From: Triglochin maritima
Taxonomy: Eukaryota; Streptophyta; Magnoliopsida; Alismatales; Juncaginaceae
Direction of reading: 5' to 3'
DNA: 64,000 bases
Assembly: GCA_963682175.1 (NCBI GenBank)
Contig: OY821772.1
Location: 58,922,925 to 58,986,924, forward strand
The stretch's first letter is position 1, and each line of letters starts with the position of its first letter. This document shows, piece after piece, positions 34,801 to 46,252 of this stretch. The position numbers and the translations under genes are program-made. The notes under the pieces are model-generated. The model worked only from the letters and a program-made list of their open reading frames with translations, did not search any database and had not been told where the DNA came from.

Positions 34801-37800
34801 ATATGAATGTATTTCATAGAAAATTCCATTCTTCGATATAGACAAGCAAGAATTAAAATATTTATTAAAATTTATCCATATCCAAAACTTGATACAGAAT
34901 AGTTCTTGTTAATCGAAGGTACATAACAAACATTCTACAAAGCATAAATTTAAATCACTAGACTATTGAAGTTCCATAGAATCTTGTACAATCGCAGCGA
35001 TGCTTGTACTATTTCCAATCTTCAATATCATCTCGTTCCCAACGAGTTCATTCCTATCCTTCGATAGCTGCACATCAAAATTATGTGATCTCTTTATATT
35101 AGTATTCATTTCTTGATCTCTTTAAGCTAGTTATAAATATGTGACTTAACTCAAATCACATTGTGCACATTATAACTTTGCTTTATCAAGGGGCCCACTA
35201 ATATCATCACTCAATTAAGAGGGGCAATGATAGTCTTTTGACTAACTATATTCTCCAACAAAAGTTGTACTTAACCAACCAATGTTTTTACACTACACTG
35301 ATCGATAGTTCAAGACACTGATCTAATTAAGTATTCCTTAAGTGATTAGATATAAGTCTCATATCAAAGGACCAAAGACACAGTAAAATATTAATGACAC
35401 AGAAACACATTTCTATAATATTTTACTTATTAGGTCTATTCAGTATACAAAAGTAATATTTTCCTCTTTTGCATACCCGTGTCGTCACTCACTTGTAGAG
35501 CTACAATGATCTACGACCAACACGACAATCTTAACTCGGTAATTAATGTCCCATGTTAATTACCATGATTGCGAATATCTTTTGTTTTATGTAAACCAAT
35601 ATCTTTTAGAGCTCTACGGTTAAGGACCAAGAGTCTCTTCCTTAACACTTCTAAAAGACGAATAACATAAAAAGGAACAAAATGATTTCTCATTCAATTC
35701 ATAATAATTGACATTTAAAAGTAAAACTTTTAGAACACATTCCCTTCAATTTGAAACCATCGTACGTTGACATGGTTAGTAATTTAGGACAAATTGTCAA
35801 AGTGTTCCAACTTCCAACTGTCATAAGATGCCATTTGATCTGTCACTCATGCTGCAATTTGATGTTTTCCGTGCAATTGCTGCCACACCATATAAATGAA
35901 ATTGGAGGTATGATCATTTACCAAAATTGTGAATTTCTTTTGGACTTTCTGAGGTACCCTTTTTTGTTTCTCTTTAATACTCATCTTCTTGTTTTTTTGA
36001 CAAATCTCGCAATTTGGCACCTTATTTTGATACTTTCTCCAACTTCCATACAATGCCATTGTACCAAGGTCTTCTCCTGTGATATATCAGATTTGAGTGA
36101 ACCAACCACATTCTCTACCGTCTCGGCATTTTCTAAATTTATGGTTCTATATTCTTCATCATTTTAGTTAACATGGTATTCCTGATCATGGAATAAGTCT
36201 TTTGAGGGGGGAAATGGTAGACACGGGAAACAGGATACTATACTGAAGGACCGTGATTAAAATAGTTGAATATAAGGATTACCGTGGGATTCTTTTCTAG
36301 ATGCATTATTTAATATTGGATATTTTTGCATGTAGCATCAGTTGATTCAACTGCACAGACAACCCAGGCAGGTGCAGATTGGCAGGAAGAATTTTATCAG
36401 AAGGTAACGCTATTCAGGTTACTCTTCTAATCATATCATGGAAAATATCATCGGACACTGGATTAGCAAATTACTTTTATTAAATGCTGTTAATTACAAA
36501 GTATCAACAATTCGTTATAAGTTTGTGTCGTACTAGTCTCATGTTTCACTTAGTTTTAGTACTTATCTGTCTCTTATGTGATGATGTTCTAGGGGTGAGC
36601 ATTCGGTCTGGACCTGACCGGACCGAATTTTTGTCCAGAGTCCGGACCGAAGACCGGACCGGACCGAATTCCTAAGGACCGGTCCGGTCAAAAACCGAAT
36701 TTTTTTAAATAAAAAACAAAAAAAAGACCGGTCCGGACCGGACCGAAATTTTAAAATTTTCCGGACCGAAACCCGGACCGGACCGGTCCGGGTTTTGCTC
36801 AGCCCTATGATGTTCTGTGAAAGATAACTAATGCTGAAATTAGGAATTTCATATGGTCGTGGTAATGAATTTTGCTATGTAAGGTTTGTCTAACTAAACA
36901 AGTGTTTATGTGAAAAGATAATTTTGGTATTGTTGTAGGCATGGTATGGGTATTCCTGAATGTTAACTTTTCTTTGGCTTGTTCTAGTCCTTGCATTTGT
37001 TAGTGAATATTGATGACCATTTTCTTGTTTCAGATTAAAATCATGAAGGAGACATATTTGACTGATCTGCATGAGTTGTATCAGAAGATTGCTATGAAAT
37101 TGCAGCAGGTTTCTTTCCCCCTTCTCAGTTTAGTTTCTGCTTAGCAGATTATTTGTTTAAGACTGTCCAATTTTTATAATTTGTTTGTGTGCCATCATTT
37201 TATTACTTAAATGCAGCATGAATCTCTAGTGCTGCCCCCGAGGCAATCTGAGCAACTTGAAGGCATGAAAAGGTACAAAACGTTAATAGAGCACTTCATG
37301 CAATACTTACAGATGCCCAAGAGTAGTATCCGTCCTGGGATGAAGGATAAGTTGCCTCTTCATGAGAAACAGATCGTTAATTTGCTTGCCAACAGAAGAC
37401 GAAATGCCACTGCACAGCAGCAGCTTCAGAATCCTGGTGCACAGACTTTGCCAATGTCCCAACCGCATTCTCAAGTTCCACACATGCTACAATCTGACAA
37501 TCATACAAACCAGATGCAGCCAATGAGCTTACAAGCTCCAACTACAACAATACAACCAAATTCCATCTCTAGCAACCAAAGTGTAACGGTGCCTTTATCT
37601 ATGCAACTTACAACCCAGCCAAATATGACGAGTCCGTTGCAGCCTAGCACTAATCTAGAGCATGGTAGTGCATTGAATTCTGTGCAGCAGGGTGCAGTCA
37701 ACTCCCTTAAGTCAGCTGGCCTTGGCTCCATGCATCAAAACAACATGAGTGGAGCCCATGCAATGTCGCAGAACAACATTAGTTCAATGCAATCTAGTGT

Positions 37801-40800
37801 TAGTTCTCTTCAATCAAGCTCCAACATGATGCAGCAGCAAGTGAAACAGGAGCAGCAGCAGCAGCAGCATAATATAATACAAGCACAACAGATGAAACGA
37901 CAGATGCAGCAACAGATGATTCAACAACAACAGCAGCAACAACAACAGAAGCATCACCTCCTACAACAGCAGCCACAGCTGCAACAACAAATGTTGCATC
38001 AACAGAAGCCGCAACCATCTGCACAACTGCAAGGTCATCAACTGCAACAATTTCATCAGATGAATGAATCAAACGAGTTGAAGACGAGACAGGTTTCTGC
38101 AATGAAGCCAGGTTTCTTTCAACCTCATTACCCTGCAGGACAGCGCCAAACTTACTATCAGCAGCAGCTGAAGTTGCCTCCTTCCTTTCCTATTTCGTCT
38201 CCCCAGAACAACCAAGTTCCATCCCCACAGATTTCTCAGAGTTCCTCTCCTCAAGTAGATCTCTCGTCTCTTCCTAAAGCTGGAACTTCTCTACAATCTG
38301 GCAATGCTTCTTTTATGGTTCCATCTCCTTCTACTCCCTTGGCTCCATCACCTTTGCCAGGGGATCATGAGAAACAACTTTCTGGTACTTCATCACATGC
38401 TGGAAATGCAGCACACCAGCAAACAACTCACATACCAGTGCAGGCTCCATCCCTTGCTGTCGGTACACCTGGTATATCGGCGTCCCCCTTGCTGGCGGAC
38501 TTTTCTAGTATGGATGGCAACCAAGGTAATGCATTAGCAACTGCCCCAGGCAAATCAACCACGATAGAGCGACCTCTGGAGCGCTTAATTAAAGCGGTGA
38601 GTAATTATTAAACATAGTTTTTGGTTTGTCAGCTCATTGCTATCAAGCATTGGGACAACGTTTCATCAGAAATTCGGAGTCTTCTCGTAATATTACACTT
38701 GATAGATTTTCTGGTGACCAACATTTTGGTCTCCTTAAACTACTGCATCTTCCTACCTTCTGAGGACAATATGCTCTAACAAGATTTTAATGTTTTTTTT
38801 TCTTTCTATTTTCTCATATGATCATATAATATTTTTAAAATTTAGGGTTAATTACAGTTTCCCTCCTGAACAATACATCGATTTCCCTTTGCACCTATGA
38901 ACTTTAAAATATGATAGTTAACTATCATGAATTTTCATTTTGTAACACTTTGTCTCCTGAACTTTCTTTGTATCCCTACTATATTATTAATACTAACTTT
39001 ACGTTAAAACTCGGATCAAATCGAATGTCAAATCTGGTTGGAAATTATGTCAAATTCAGTGCCATATTAATCCAAATTCGAATCAGAATTGACTTTGATT
39101 TGATCCGAATTTTGACGTATAGTTAAGTTTTAAGTATTTATTGGAGATATAATGCAAACTTTGCAAAAAAAACCCGGCACATAAGTGTTTAAATAATGTT
39201 TTTTTTAAAGTTCAGGGGGGAATAGTTACAAAACGAAAGTTCAAAGGAGTCAATTGACACGTTTTAAAGTTCAGGAGTGCAAAGTAAAATGAAAACATAG
39301 TTCAAGGGGTGAAACTCTAACTAACTCAAAATTTTAATTTTTTTGTGGTGAGTTTGGAAGCGAAGTTCATTAGTAGAGCGCTATTGGAATTAGTTTTATT
39401 AGAAATACTCTTCTTATTTTGTCATCTTTTATATGGAGGATATTGTGATTGAAGCTAAGTATACGAGTGAATGTCACCGCTGCTAAATCTTTTATGTAGT
39501 TAAGTTTGTTTGGTGTGTCCATTCCTTATGAAGTCAAAGATTAATGTATTTTTGGGCTTTTGGTTTACAATGGACTAAATCAATGTGGTTCATATAAGTT
39601 GACTGCGATTCTTATTTATTGTGAATTAGCAAAACATTGTCTAGGCATCAGATCACGGGTCAATCAGAAACAAACTCTCTGTCACGGGATAACATGGGTA
39701 TGGTTCCTTCCCTTATCCTGCTTAATGTGAGAGCATTTTTGAGGTTTTGGGGTAATGTTGAGTTAATTATGTTTGGTCATCGGGAAAAAATCTTTTGTAT
39801 AGTAATTATGTGCCGTCTGTCTATCCCTACTTATATAACTCTAATCTTAACTATTCCCATCCAAAGTTGCTGGTACGGGTGAGTGAATGTTAGTGCGATC
39901 CTTCACCCAGAAAATTCCCCTCATGTTTTTGTGTGTTGTCCTTGTGCCTCACATCTGCTCTTAGTTTCTGTTAAATAGTGATACGCCTAGAGCATTTCTT
40001 TCATCCCTAGCAATAAATAGAACGAAGGAAATATATTTATGATTTGTTTTCTCTTTCATAATACCTCCTTCGTACATCACACTCACTTTGTTTGGTTGAT
40101 CAAAAATAATAATTAGATCGTTATTGATCGTTATTGTACTGTGGTTTTATGTGTGGGAACGTGTTCATGAAGTCTTGTTGTGTGTTGGTCCTCTTCCTCT
40201 TTTAGAAGTTTGATATTGAGATTCACTGTGAATAAGTAAACAAATTTTCATAGATAAACTTGTAGAAACATTTGTCGTGATTGAGCCTTACTAATTAATT
40301 ACGTTTCTGATTGCATATAGTTTATAGTAAGAACTCTAGTTTTTTCCCTGAAGATTCAGAGTTAAAACTGTATCTGAGCCTGAGTGTGGGAAGTTAAGGT
40401 TATGTTTTTTAGGCCATTGTTAATTAATGGGATTTAAAGACAGTTCTAACCGACCGACAAAAAAGACAGTTCTGACCGTCTCCTGCCCAAGATAATGGAT
40501 GAGGTTACTATGGCTGGATCAACTGCTGTTGCGTGTAAATTTGTGGTTGAAATCAATTTGATGACTGACAACACCCTAATGGCTTTGGCCTTGAGTTCTT
40601 TATTTCCATGTAATTTGGTAGTTCACTGTTCACCACCATCTACACCCCGTAATTTGTTGTGTATGCATGCACATTATTTGATGATCCTGTTTGCTGAGTC
40701 TTGTTTGGTGGCCAACTTCAGATGCGTTCCGCATCCCAGCAAGTGGTTGCATCCTCAGCCAGTGATGTTGGTTCAGTTGTAAGTATGATTGAAAGGATAG

Positions 40801-42146
40801 CTGGATCAGCTCCTGGTAATGGTTCAAGAGCTGCCGTTGGGGAGGATTTAGTTGCTATGACAAAGTGTCGTATGCAGGCCAGAAGCTTCATGTCACAAGA
40901 TGGTAATGCTGCATCTAAGAAAATGAAGAGAAACACTAGTGCCATGCCCTTGAATGTGGTCCCATCTCCTGGCAGTGTGCACGAGAGTTTGAAGCAATTG
41001 AGCGTTGATACTTCTGAACTTGAATCAACTGCAACATCAAAGATAAAAAGGCTGAAAATTGAGGTATTTCATTATCTTATGTCCTTTTGTTTGTGTTTGT
41101 CACGTGTTTTGCCAACTCGATTGACGTTATCCCAGTTCCTACATATATTTTTCTGTTTTACTACTCGTCAATCCAAACTCAATTTTATCACCGTTGAGTA
41201 TTAATATTGACCTGGGAACTGGATGTGGTCGGAAATCATTTTGTTATCTTTCTAAACTTGGTCGGCTAATTGTGCTGTTTTATTGTCCAACATCTAATTT
41301 GGCATGACTGAGTTCTAAATGAGATGATATTATGATTTTGAACACTTTGTGGTACTCGTAGCATTTATAATGCCATGCCAATATTTTTGTAGAACTGCTA
41401 GTTCAGATATTGTCAAATAAACACACTCACACAGACAGACATCTTATTTTGTTTTTTGTCTGGTATACAGGCAAACCATGCCCTTCTGGAAGAAGTCAGA
41501 AATATAAACCAGCAGCTAATTGATACCACTGTAGAAACGATTGATGAAGACGTTGATTCTATCAGTTCCACTTCTGAAAGCAAGGGTACTGTTGTGAAAT
41601 GTACTTACTGTGCTCTAGCTCTTAGTCCAAGCTTGAAGTCACAGTTTGCTTCGGCCAAAGTGGTGAGATCTTAATTAAATTTCACTATATGTGCGTGGTA
41701 GCAAGAGAACCAGCATTTGAACAAGCACTTCATTTACCATTATCTGTTAAACTGCAGTCCCCTATTCTCCCCTTGCGGTTGCTTGTTCCTGCCAATTATC
41801 CTTATTCCTCCCCTGTTCTGTTGGACAAGATATCCGTTGAACCGAGGTGACATTTTTCTTCCATGAATCCCTATGTTTTAAAGATCAAACAACGTTCCTC
41901 TATACGTATCTTATAACCGTCTAAATTTTTTTGGTTAACAGCAAGGAGTCGGAGGATCTTTTGGTGAAGGCAAAATCACACTTCAGCATATCACTTCGTG
42001 GGCTTTCGCAGCCAATGTCCCTGAAGGAAATGGCGAAGGCATGGGATGTCTGTGCTCGCAATGTCATCTCGGAATACGCAGAGCAGAGTGGTGGGGGGAC
42101 ATTTAGCTCGAGGTATGTGACATGGGAGAACATTGTCAGTGCTTAA
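25804..42146 (+). CDS. MED15A: Mediator of RNA polymerase II transcription subunit 15a, tandem copy 2
   Basis: This is the second copy of the KIX-domain Mediator tail subunit. Coding exons: 25804-25925, 26484-26595, 27173-27296, 28760-30076, 36336-36403, 37034-37108, 37217-38596, 40722-41063, 41471-41662, 41758-41846, 41942-42146 (4026 nt, 1341 residues plus stop). No stop or frameshift was found. Relative to copy 1, exons 1-4 are almost identical (three amino-acid changes, all near the end of exon 4). Exon 5 lacks one codon and exon 7 is 9 codons shorter, mainly in the Gln run (9 against 19). Substitutions are frequent at the start of exon 7 (for example PPRQ for PPKQ). Intron 4 contains a 5.3 kb copia element and the next intron a hAT MITE. 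A 6.8 kb element lies 58 bp before the ATG, so its transcription may differ from copy 1. Confidence 0.93.
30433..32212 (-). repeat. 3' LTR of the copia element
   Basis: A 1780 bp LTR of the same family as the solo LTR 2554-4347. On minus the TATA box (CTATAAATAC) is near 30900. The CGGTCGACCG cluster lies 160-410 bp upstream of it. Confidence 0.9.
31060..31310. repeat. Cluster of CGGTCGACCG palindromes in copia LTR U3
   Basis: Seven exact CGGTCGACCG decamers within about 250 bp, plus variants (GGTCGACCGTGC, GTCGACCGGAC, CGGTCGAGAC). The related solo LTR at 2554-4347 lacks this cluster at the equivalent place. Confidence 0.9.
32574..34629 (-). pseudogene. Decayed copia pol (integrase, RT, RNase H)
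   Basis: The minus strand shows an integrase core piece (34426-34629: [30 protein letters not shown]), an RT piece (33172-33405: [34 protein letters not shown]) and a downstream segment (32574-32932: [29 protein letters not shown]). The order integrase-RT-RNase H is diagnostic of Ty1/copia. Several stops and frameshifts separate the pieces, so it is not functional. Confidence 0.9.
35077..35748 (-). repeat. Truncated 5' LTR of the copia element
   Basis: Matches 31541-32212 with four mismatches. The missing part, together with PBS and gag, implies a deletion ending at 35076. Confidence 0.9.
36590..36807. mobile_element. hAT-type MITE between exons 5 and 6 of MED15 copy 2
   Basis: The inverted ends TAGGGGTGAGCA and TGCTCAGCCCTA are flanked by the 8 bp TSD TGATGTTC (36582-36589, 36808-36815). 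Copy 1 has the single target. The inside is filled with CCGGACCGGACC-type sequence. 218 bp. Confidence 0.95.
38843..39327. mobile_element. MITE-like inverted-repeat element in intron 7 of MED15 copy 2
   Basis: The longer form of the element at 13114-13462, with the same inverted ends (AGGGTTAATTACAG ... CTAACTAACTCA). It keeps about 130 bp of interior missing from copy 1. Confidence 0.6.
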
Positions 42147-42416
42147 TGGTTTGCCGAAAAAGATAAATCCTCGTAAATATCCTGATTATATATATGCAAT
42201 AAATACAATGAAGGTCCACGCAGGCAACGAAGTTTTATGGTCTGGAGATCATGTGAATATTGCTATATTATTTCTCCAAAATTTGTAAGTCTTGTATAAA
42301 TTATTTGTTTGTTTTGACATCTCAGATGTGCTCGTTTGGCATCATATTATATTGTCTGTCTATTGGCATCCTATTCGTTTTTGGTATTTTATCTCAATTT
42401 CTTTTGTTTCTCTACT
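42147..42416 (+). other. 3' UTR of MED15 copy 2
   Basis: Matches 16281-16544, with AATAAA at 42198-42203. Homology to copy 1 stops at about 42416, where the MULE region begins. Confidence 0.7.
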
Positions 42417-42899
42417 TGTTTCATGACTTCATCCCTTCAGAGTACGGCTGTATGTGCATTTTTCCGTGGAGGGTATCACTATCACACGACCATGTCATGA
42501 AAATATCACGACACCTTTTAATCCTTTCATAAATTTATAAAGGAAAATGATTTTTGGCCGTTATCCGAGACGTCTCTCGCAGACGCTGTTGACTTGGACA
42601 ATTTCAGCTCTGCAGATTACGGAATGTTTTTTGATTTGTGGTTTCTGTTTGCTTTCCGACGGGGGACGCATGCATTTAATGTTTCTCAGTAAATTCTTCT
42701 CAAATCAGACATTTCATCTCTTTTGGCACTCCATCCTTCAGACGTTTCATCTTCTCGTAGCCTTTTCTCCTATGAAGATGTACGTAATGTTGACCTTTAG
42801 TCTTCCTCTCTATTTCATCCTTTTTTGTTAGGAGGTTATTTTTCACTCAAATAGATATTGTAAACATGTTTACCTAAGAAGACATCTCGTTAAACGTTC

Positions 42900-45330
42900 A
42901 CGAGGAGAAGATGTATTTTCGTTCTTTTGAAAAGCAAGAACCTTTTACAACGACTATGATGATGCTTGTGGTTTTGGTGTTAAGTTAAGGCATACTCATT
43001 ATGAATGTAGTGTTGTTATCCGCGTTACGCTTACTTGTCCAAGGAGGGTAATGCACCAACATGCCAAAAATAATGAATATTGAAGTCAGGTTTATCCAGT
43101 AGAGTCGAGTGCACGGCTCGCATCAGGATTTCTAGAGACCCAGCAAGAGGTTACCAGATTAACTTTGTTGAACTCAAGCATAACTATGAAATGTTTCACG
43201 AGGAACAGATGCGTTTTCTATAACAGAAACGATTTGTACTTGAGGTTGCGATTACACGAATAGTGTGCAATGATGCTTTCGGAATCTCGACTGTTAAGAC
43301 TATGCAATCGTTTGTTGTCGAGGCTGGGGGTATGACAAACTAACTTTCAACGATAGGGACTTAAGGTTTGTGTTTTTTCGACATTATTGTGTTTCAAGAA
43401 ATCTTCGTCCTTAATATATTTTTTTGACGCAGGAATGTTATAGCCGAGGTCAGGAATTTGAAAATGAGACCAGACAATGCACAAGCTCTTCAGAAGTATT
43501 TCATTAAGATGCAGAAGATTGATTCAATGTTTTTCTATGTCATGGACATGGACGGCGAAAGAATATTGATGAACGTGTTCTGGGCCGACTGCCGTTCTAG
43601 ACCTGTCTATTCATACTTCGGGGATGTTATATGTTTCGACACTACATACCTCACCAACAAATACGACATACCGTTTGCACCATTTGTAGGAGTTAAATCA
43701 ACATTTCGAGTCTGTGTTGCTCGATTACGCTTTGTTGTCCTGTGAGACCACTGACAATTACATATGGCTGCCCCAGACGTGACTTTCGTGTATGGACAAT
43801 ACGTTTGAGGAAAATGCATTCTTTTTAAGGAAAAGTCGTCATTTTTATCTTATGATTTGTTCCTTTTAATATATGAGGTTGTCCTTTTTATTTATCCGTA
43901 TTCAGGACAAGTACTTATTTGGTCAAAGTTCATTGACTTGTACTTTTTAAGTAGTGACTTTTCCTTTTTAAAAACTTGTTTGCCCTTTATATGATCAATT
44001 ATGTCCTTTATATTCAAAGTCAGTGTAATGTGAAGTCGTTGGGTTGTCCGTTTTACGTTTTTCTGTGTCCTTTTTAGAATGATATTGTCCTTTTAAAGAA
44101 TTAGTTTGTCCTTTATAAGAATAAGTTTGTCCTTACGTTATCTTGTGCCCTCTTTAGAATGTCTCTGTCCTTTTTAAGAATAAGTTTGTTCTTTATAAGA
44201 ATAAGTTTGTCCTTTTCAAGAGTGAGTTTGTCTTTTTAAGCATGATTTTGTCCTTCAGAATGAGTTGACCCTTTTTAGGAATGAGTCTTCCCTATTTGCT
44301 TTGTTTGTTTTTCCTTAAATATTCGTATTTTTGCAGATATCCTTCCACCAGCTATCATAACTGATCAATGTGTCGTCATTACTGCTGCTGTGAAGATTGT
44401 CTTCCCAAACGCCAGACACAGATTTTGCATATGACACATAATGAATAAAGCTCCCGACAAGTTGCCGCCTCAGTATTGTAAGCACATGTTATTTGATCTG
44501 AAATTTATTGTGTATGACTCCAAAAACCCAACCGAATTTAAGCGGAACTGACACGGTTTCCTGGTTGATTTTGAGCTTCAAAACTATAGCTGGCTCCAAA
44601 CCATTTACAGTATCCGTGAGGCTTGGGTTCTTACTTTCTTGAGTGATTGCTTTTTCGCGGGAATGACTTCTACCCAAAGAAACGAAAATATGAATGTGTT
44701 TTCGACAAGTACGTAACTTCCAAGACCACCCTAAAAAGTTCGTTCAACAATACAAACTTGCTCTTCGTCACAAGTACGAGAAGGAAGCTCAATCAGATTT
44801 TGATTGTCTTCATAAGAACCCCAAATTGGTCTCAATATATCCCTTCGAGAGGTAAATTAGCGAGTTGTATACCATAAGGGTTTTCAAGAAAGTCCAGTTA
44901 GAAAATGGGAAGATGATGAATTATGACCTAACCGAGGAGATCCAATCGAACAACGCATTTCTTTACAAAGTCACTGAACGTGTACAGACTGGTGACCAGC
45001 TATTATCAAAATGTTTCCTTGTACAAAAGACAAGTATGAACTTCACTTGTGATTGCAGAAAGTTTCAGCACGTTGGTCTTCTTGTTGTCACTTGTTGGTT
45101 GTATTTACACGCGTAGATCCTAAAGCATTACTCCCGCCGTCATACGTCATTAATCGATGGCGGAATGATATTCGTCGCAGCTATGAAGATAAGATGTACG
45201 AAGACGATGACGTAATGGAGAATGATGCGCTACATCGTCACGCCGATATAATGATTCATGCTCTTTGGATCGCACATGAAGCTTTCATTTCTCATGAAAA
45301 GTATCTTAAGACCGTGAAGGGTATGGAGTG
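42900..45330 (+). pseudogene. FAR1/MULE-type transposase pseudogene
   Basis: Pieces in order: an N-terminal DNA-binding-like segment near 42925 (RTFYNDYDDACGFGVK), the core at 43458-43745 (NAQALQKYFIKMQKIDSMFF, MNVFWADCRSR, YFGDVICFDTTYLTNKYD with the first catalytic Asp region), a frame-shifted SVLLDYALLS ... YIWLPQT near 43700, PPAIITDQC and HRFCI near 44345-44440, a SWIM-like segment (FTCDCRKFQHVG, 44865-45116) and a C-terminal PPSYVINRWRNDIRR. Several frameshifts, stops and a repeat array at 43820-44320 interrupt it. It is inactive. Confidence 0.88.
43820..44320 (+). repeat. Array of TTTGTCCTTTTTAAG-like units inside the transposase pseudogene
   Basis: About 15-20 degenerate units (TTTGTCCTTTATAAGAATAAG, CTGTCCTTTTTAAG) spaced roughly 20-30 bp. 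They lie between the WLPQT and PPAIITDQ parts of the transposase. A polypyrimidine stretch and TTTTTGCAG precede the resumed coding part, so the array may occupy an intron. Confidence 0.8.
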
Positions 45331-45649
45331 ACTGATGTCATGTATGAACATAACCCAGTGCCCTACCCTAGCTGATGAAGTTGTGGTTGTAGGTACCTCT
45401 TTGCGTAATCCAGATAAAGTCACCCGTCTAGGCAGACCGTCTACTAGACTTCGGGTTTCTTTAGCCGAGAAGATCATCCAAAAGAAGCACCTCACCTAAG
45501 AGAAGAGCAATTATCGAAGGAAGGCAAACATCCCCTGCATGAGATAGTCCCTAGACCAGGGGATCCAGATTTTCACGATTAGGACATGAAGTTGTATTAC
45601 GAGTAATAGACTCATTAACTTTGTAATATGTACACCGTTATAATATTCA

Positions 45650-46190
45650 CGCATTGCCCTTTGAAGTAGGTTTTTGATCATTTTAAGTTTGGATTTGTCC
45701 TTTTAAGCATGTCTGTCATTTTTAAGCATGGTCATTGTAATATGTACACGTTTCTAATATTCACGCATTGCGTTTTTAAGTTTGGATTTGTCCTTTTTAA
45801 GTGGGCGTGTTTTTTTTTAAGAAGTTGTCATTTTTAAGTAGAGATTTGTCCATTTTAAGGATCAGTTTGTCAGTTTTCAGGGTATTGTCCTTTTTAAGTA
45901 GGTGTTTGTTCTTTTTAAGGAAGAGTTTGTACTTTTTAAGTAGAGAGTTGTCATTTTCAAGGGTGATATTGTCCTGGTGATGGTTTAAGCTTATCGGAGG
46001 TAAGACATGGGTTTGTCATTTTTATGCAGGCGTTTGTTCTATTTAAGGAAAAAGTTTGTACTTTTTAAGTAGAAGCTTGTACTTTTTACGTCGGTGTTTG
46101 TCATTTTTAAGTACTCGGTTGTTCTTTTTAAGAAATGGTTTGTCCTTTTTAACTACTCGATTGTCTTTTTTAAGGACGATATCTTACTTC
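45650..46190 (+). repeat. Second array of TTTGTCCTTTTTAAG-like units
   Basis: It has the same motif and orientation as 43820-44320, and lies between the transposase and the ULP1-like ORF. Units such as TTTGTACTTTTTAAGTAG and TTGTCATTTTTAAG occur about every 25-30 bp. Confidence 0.85.
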
Positions 46191-46252
46191 GGAGTAAGAA
46201 AACTACAAAATGTAATTACGACTCTAAAATGTATTTGTTAATTTACAAACCA

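Larger units (their letters stand above)
30433..35748 (-). mobile_element. Ty1/copia LTR retrotransposon in intron 4 of MED15 copy 2
   Basis: Flanked by the TSD ATTTG (30428-30432, 35749-35753); copy 1 has the empty site CAGCTATTTGAAACC. The plus-strand ends are TGTAGG and CCTTCA. The left (3') LTR is 30433-32212; the polypurine tract reads AAGTGGGAGA on minus at 32213-32223. The right (5') LTR is truncated: only 35077-35748 remains, 672 bp with four differences from 31541-32212, and the rest of that LTR, the PBS and gag are deleted. Decayed pol pieces on minus run in copia order: protease-like (about 34830-35070), integrase core, RT, RNase H. Confidence 0.93.

Noticed and set aside
30433..35748. 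Composite structure with two direct repeats as a segmental duplication
   Set aside because: The direct repeats are LTRs: TG...CA ends, 5 bp TSD ATTTG, polypurine tract and copia pol fragments.
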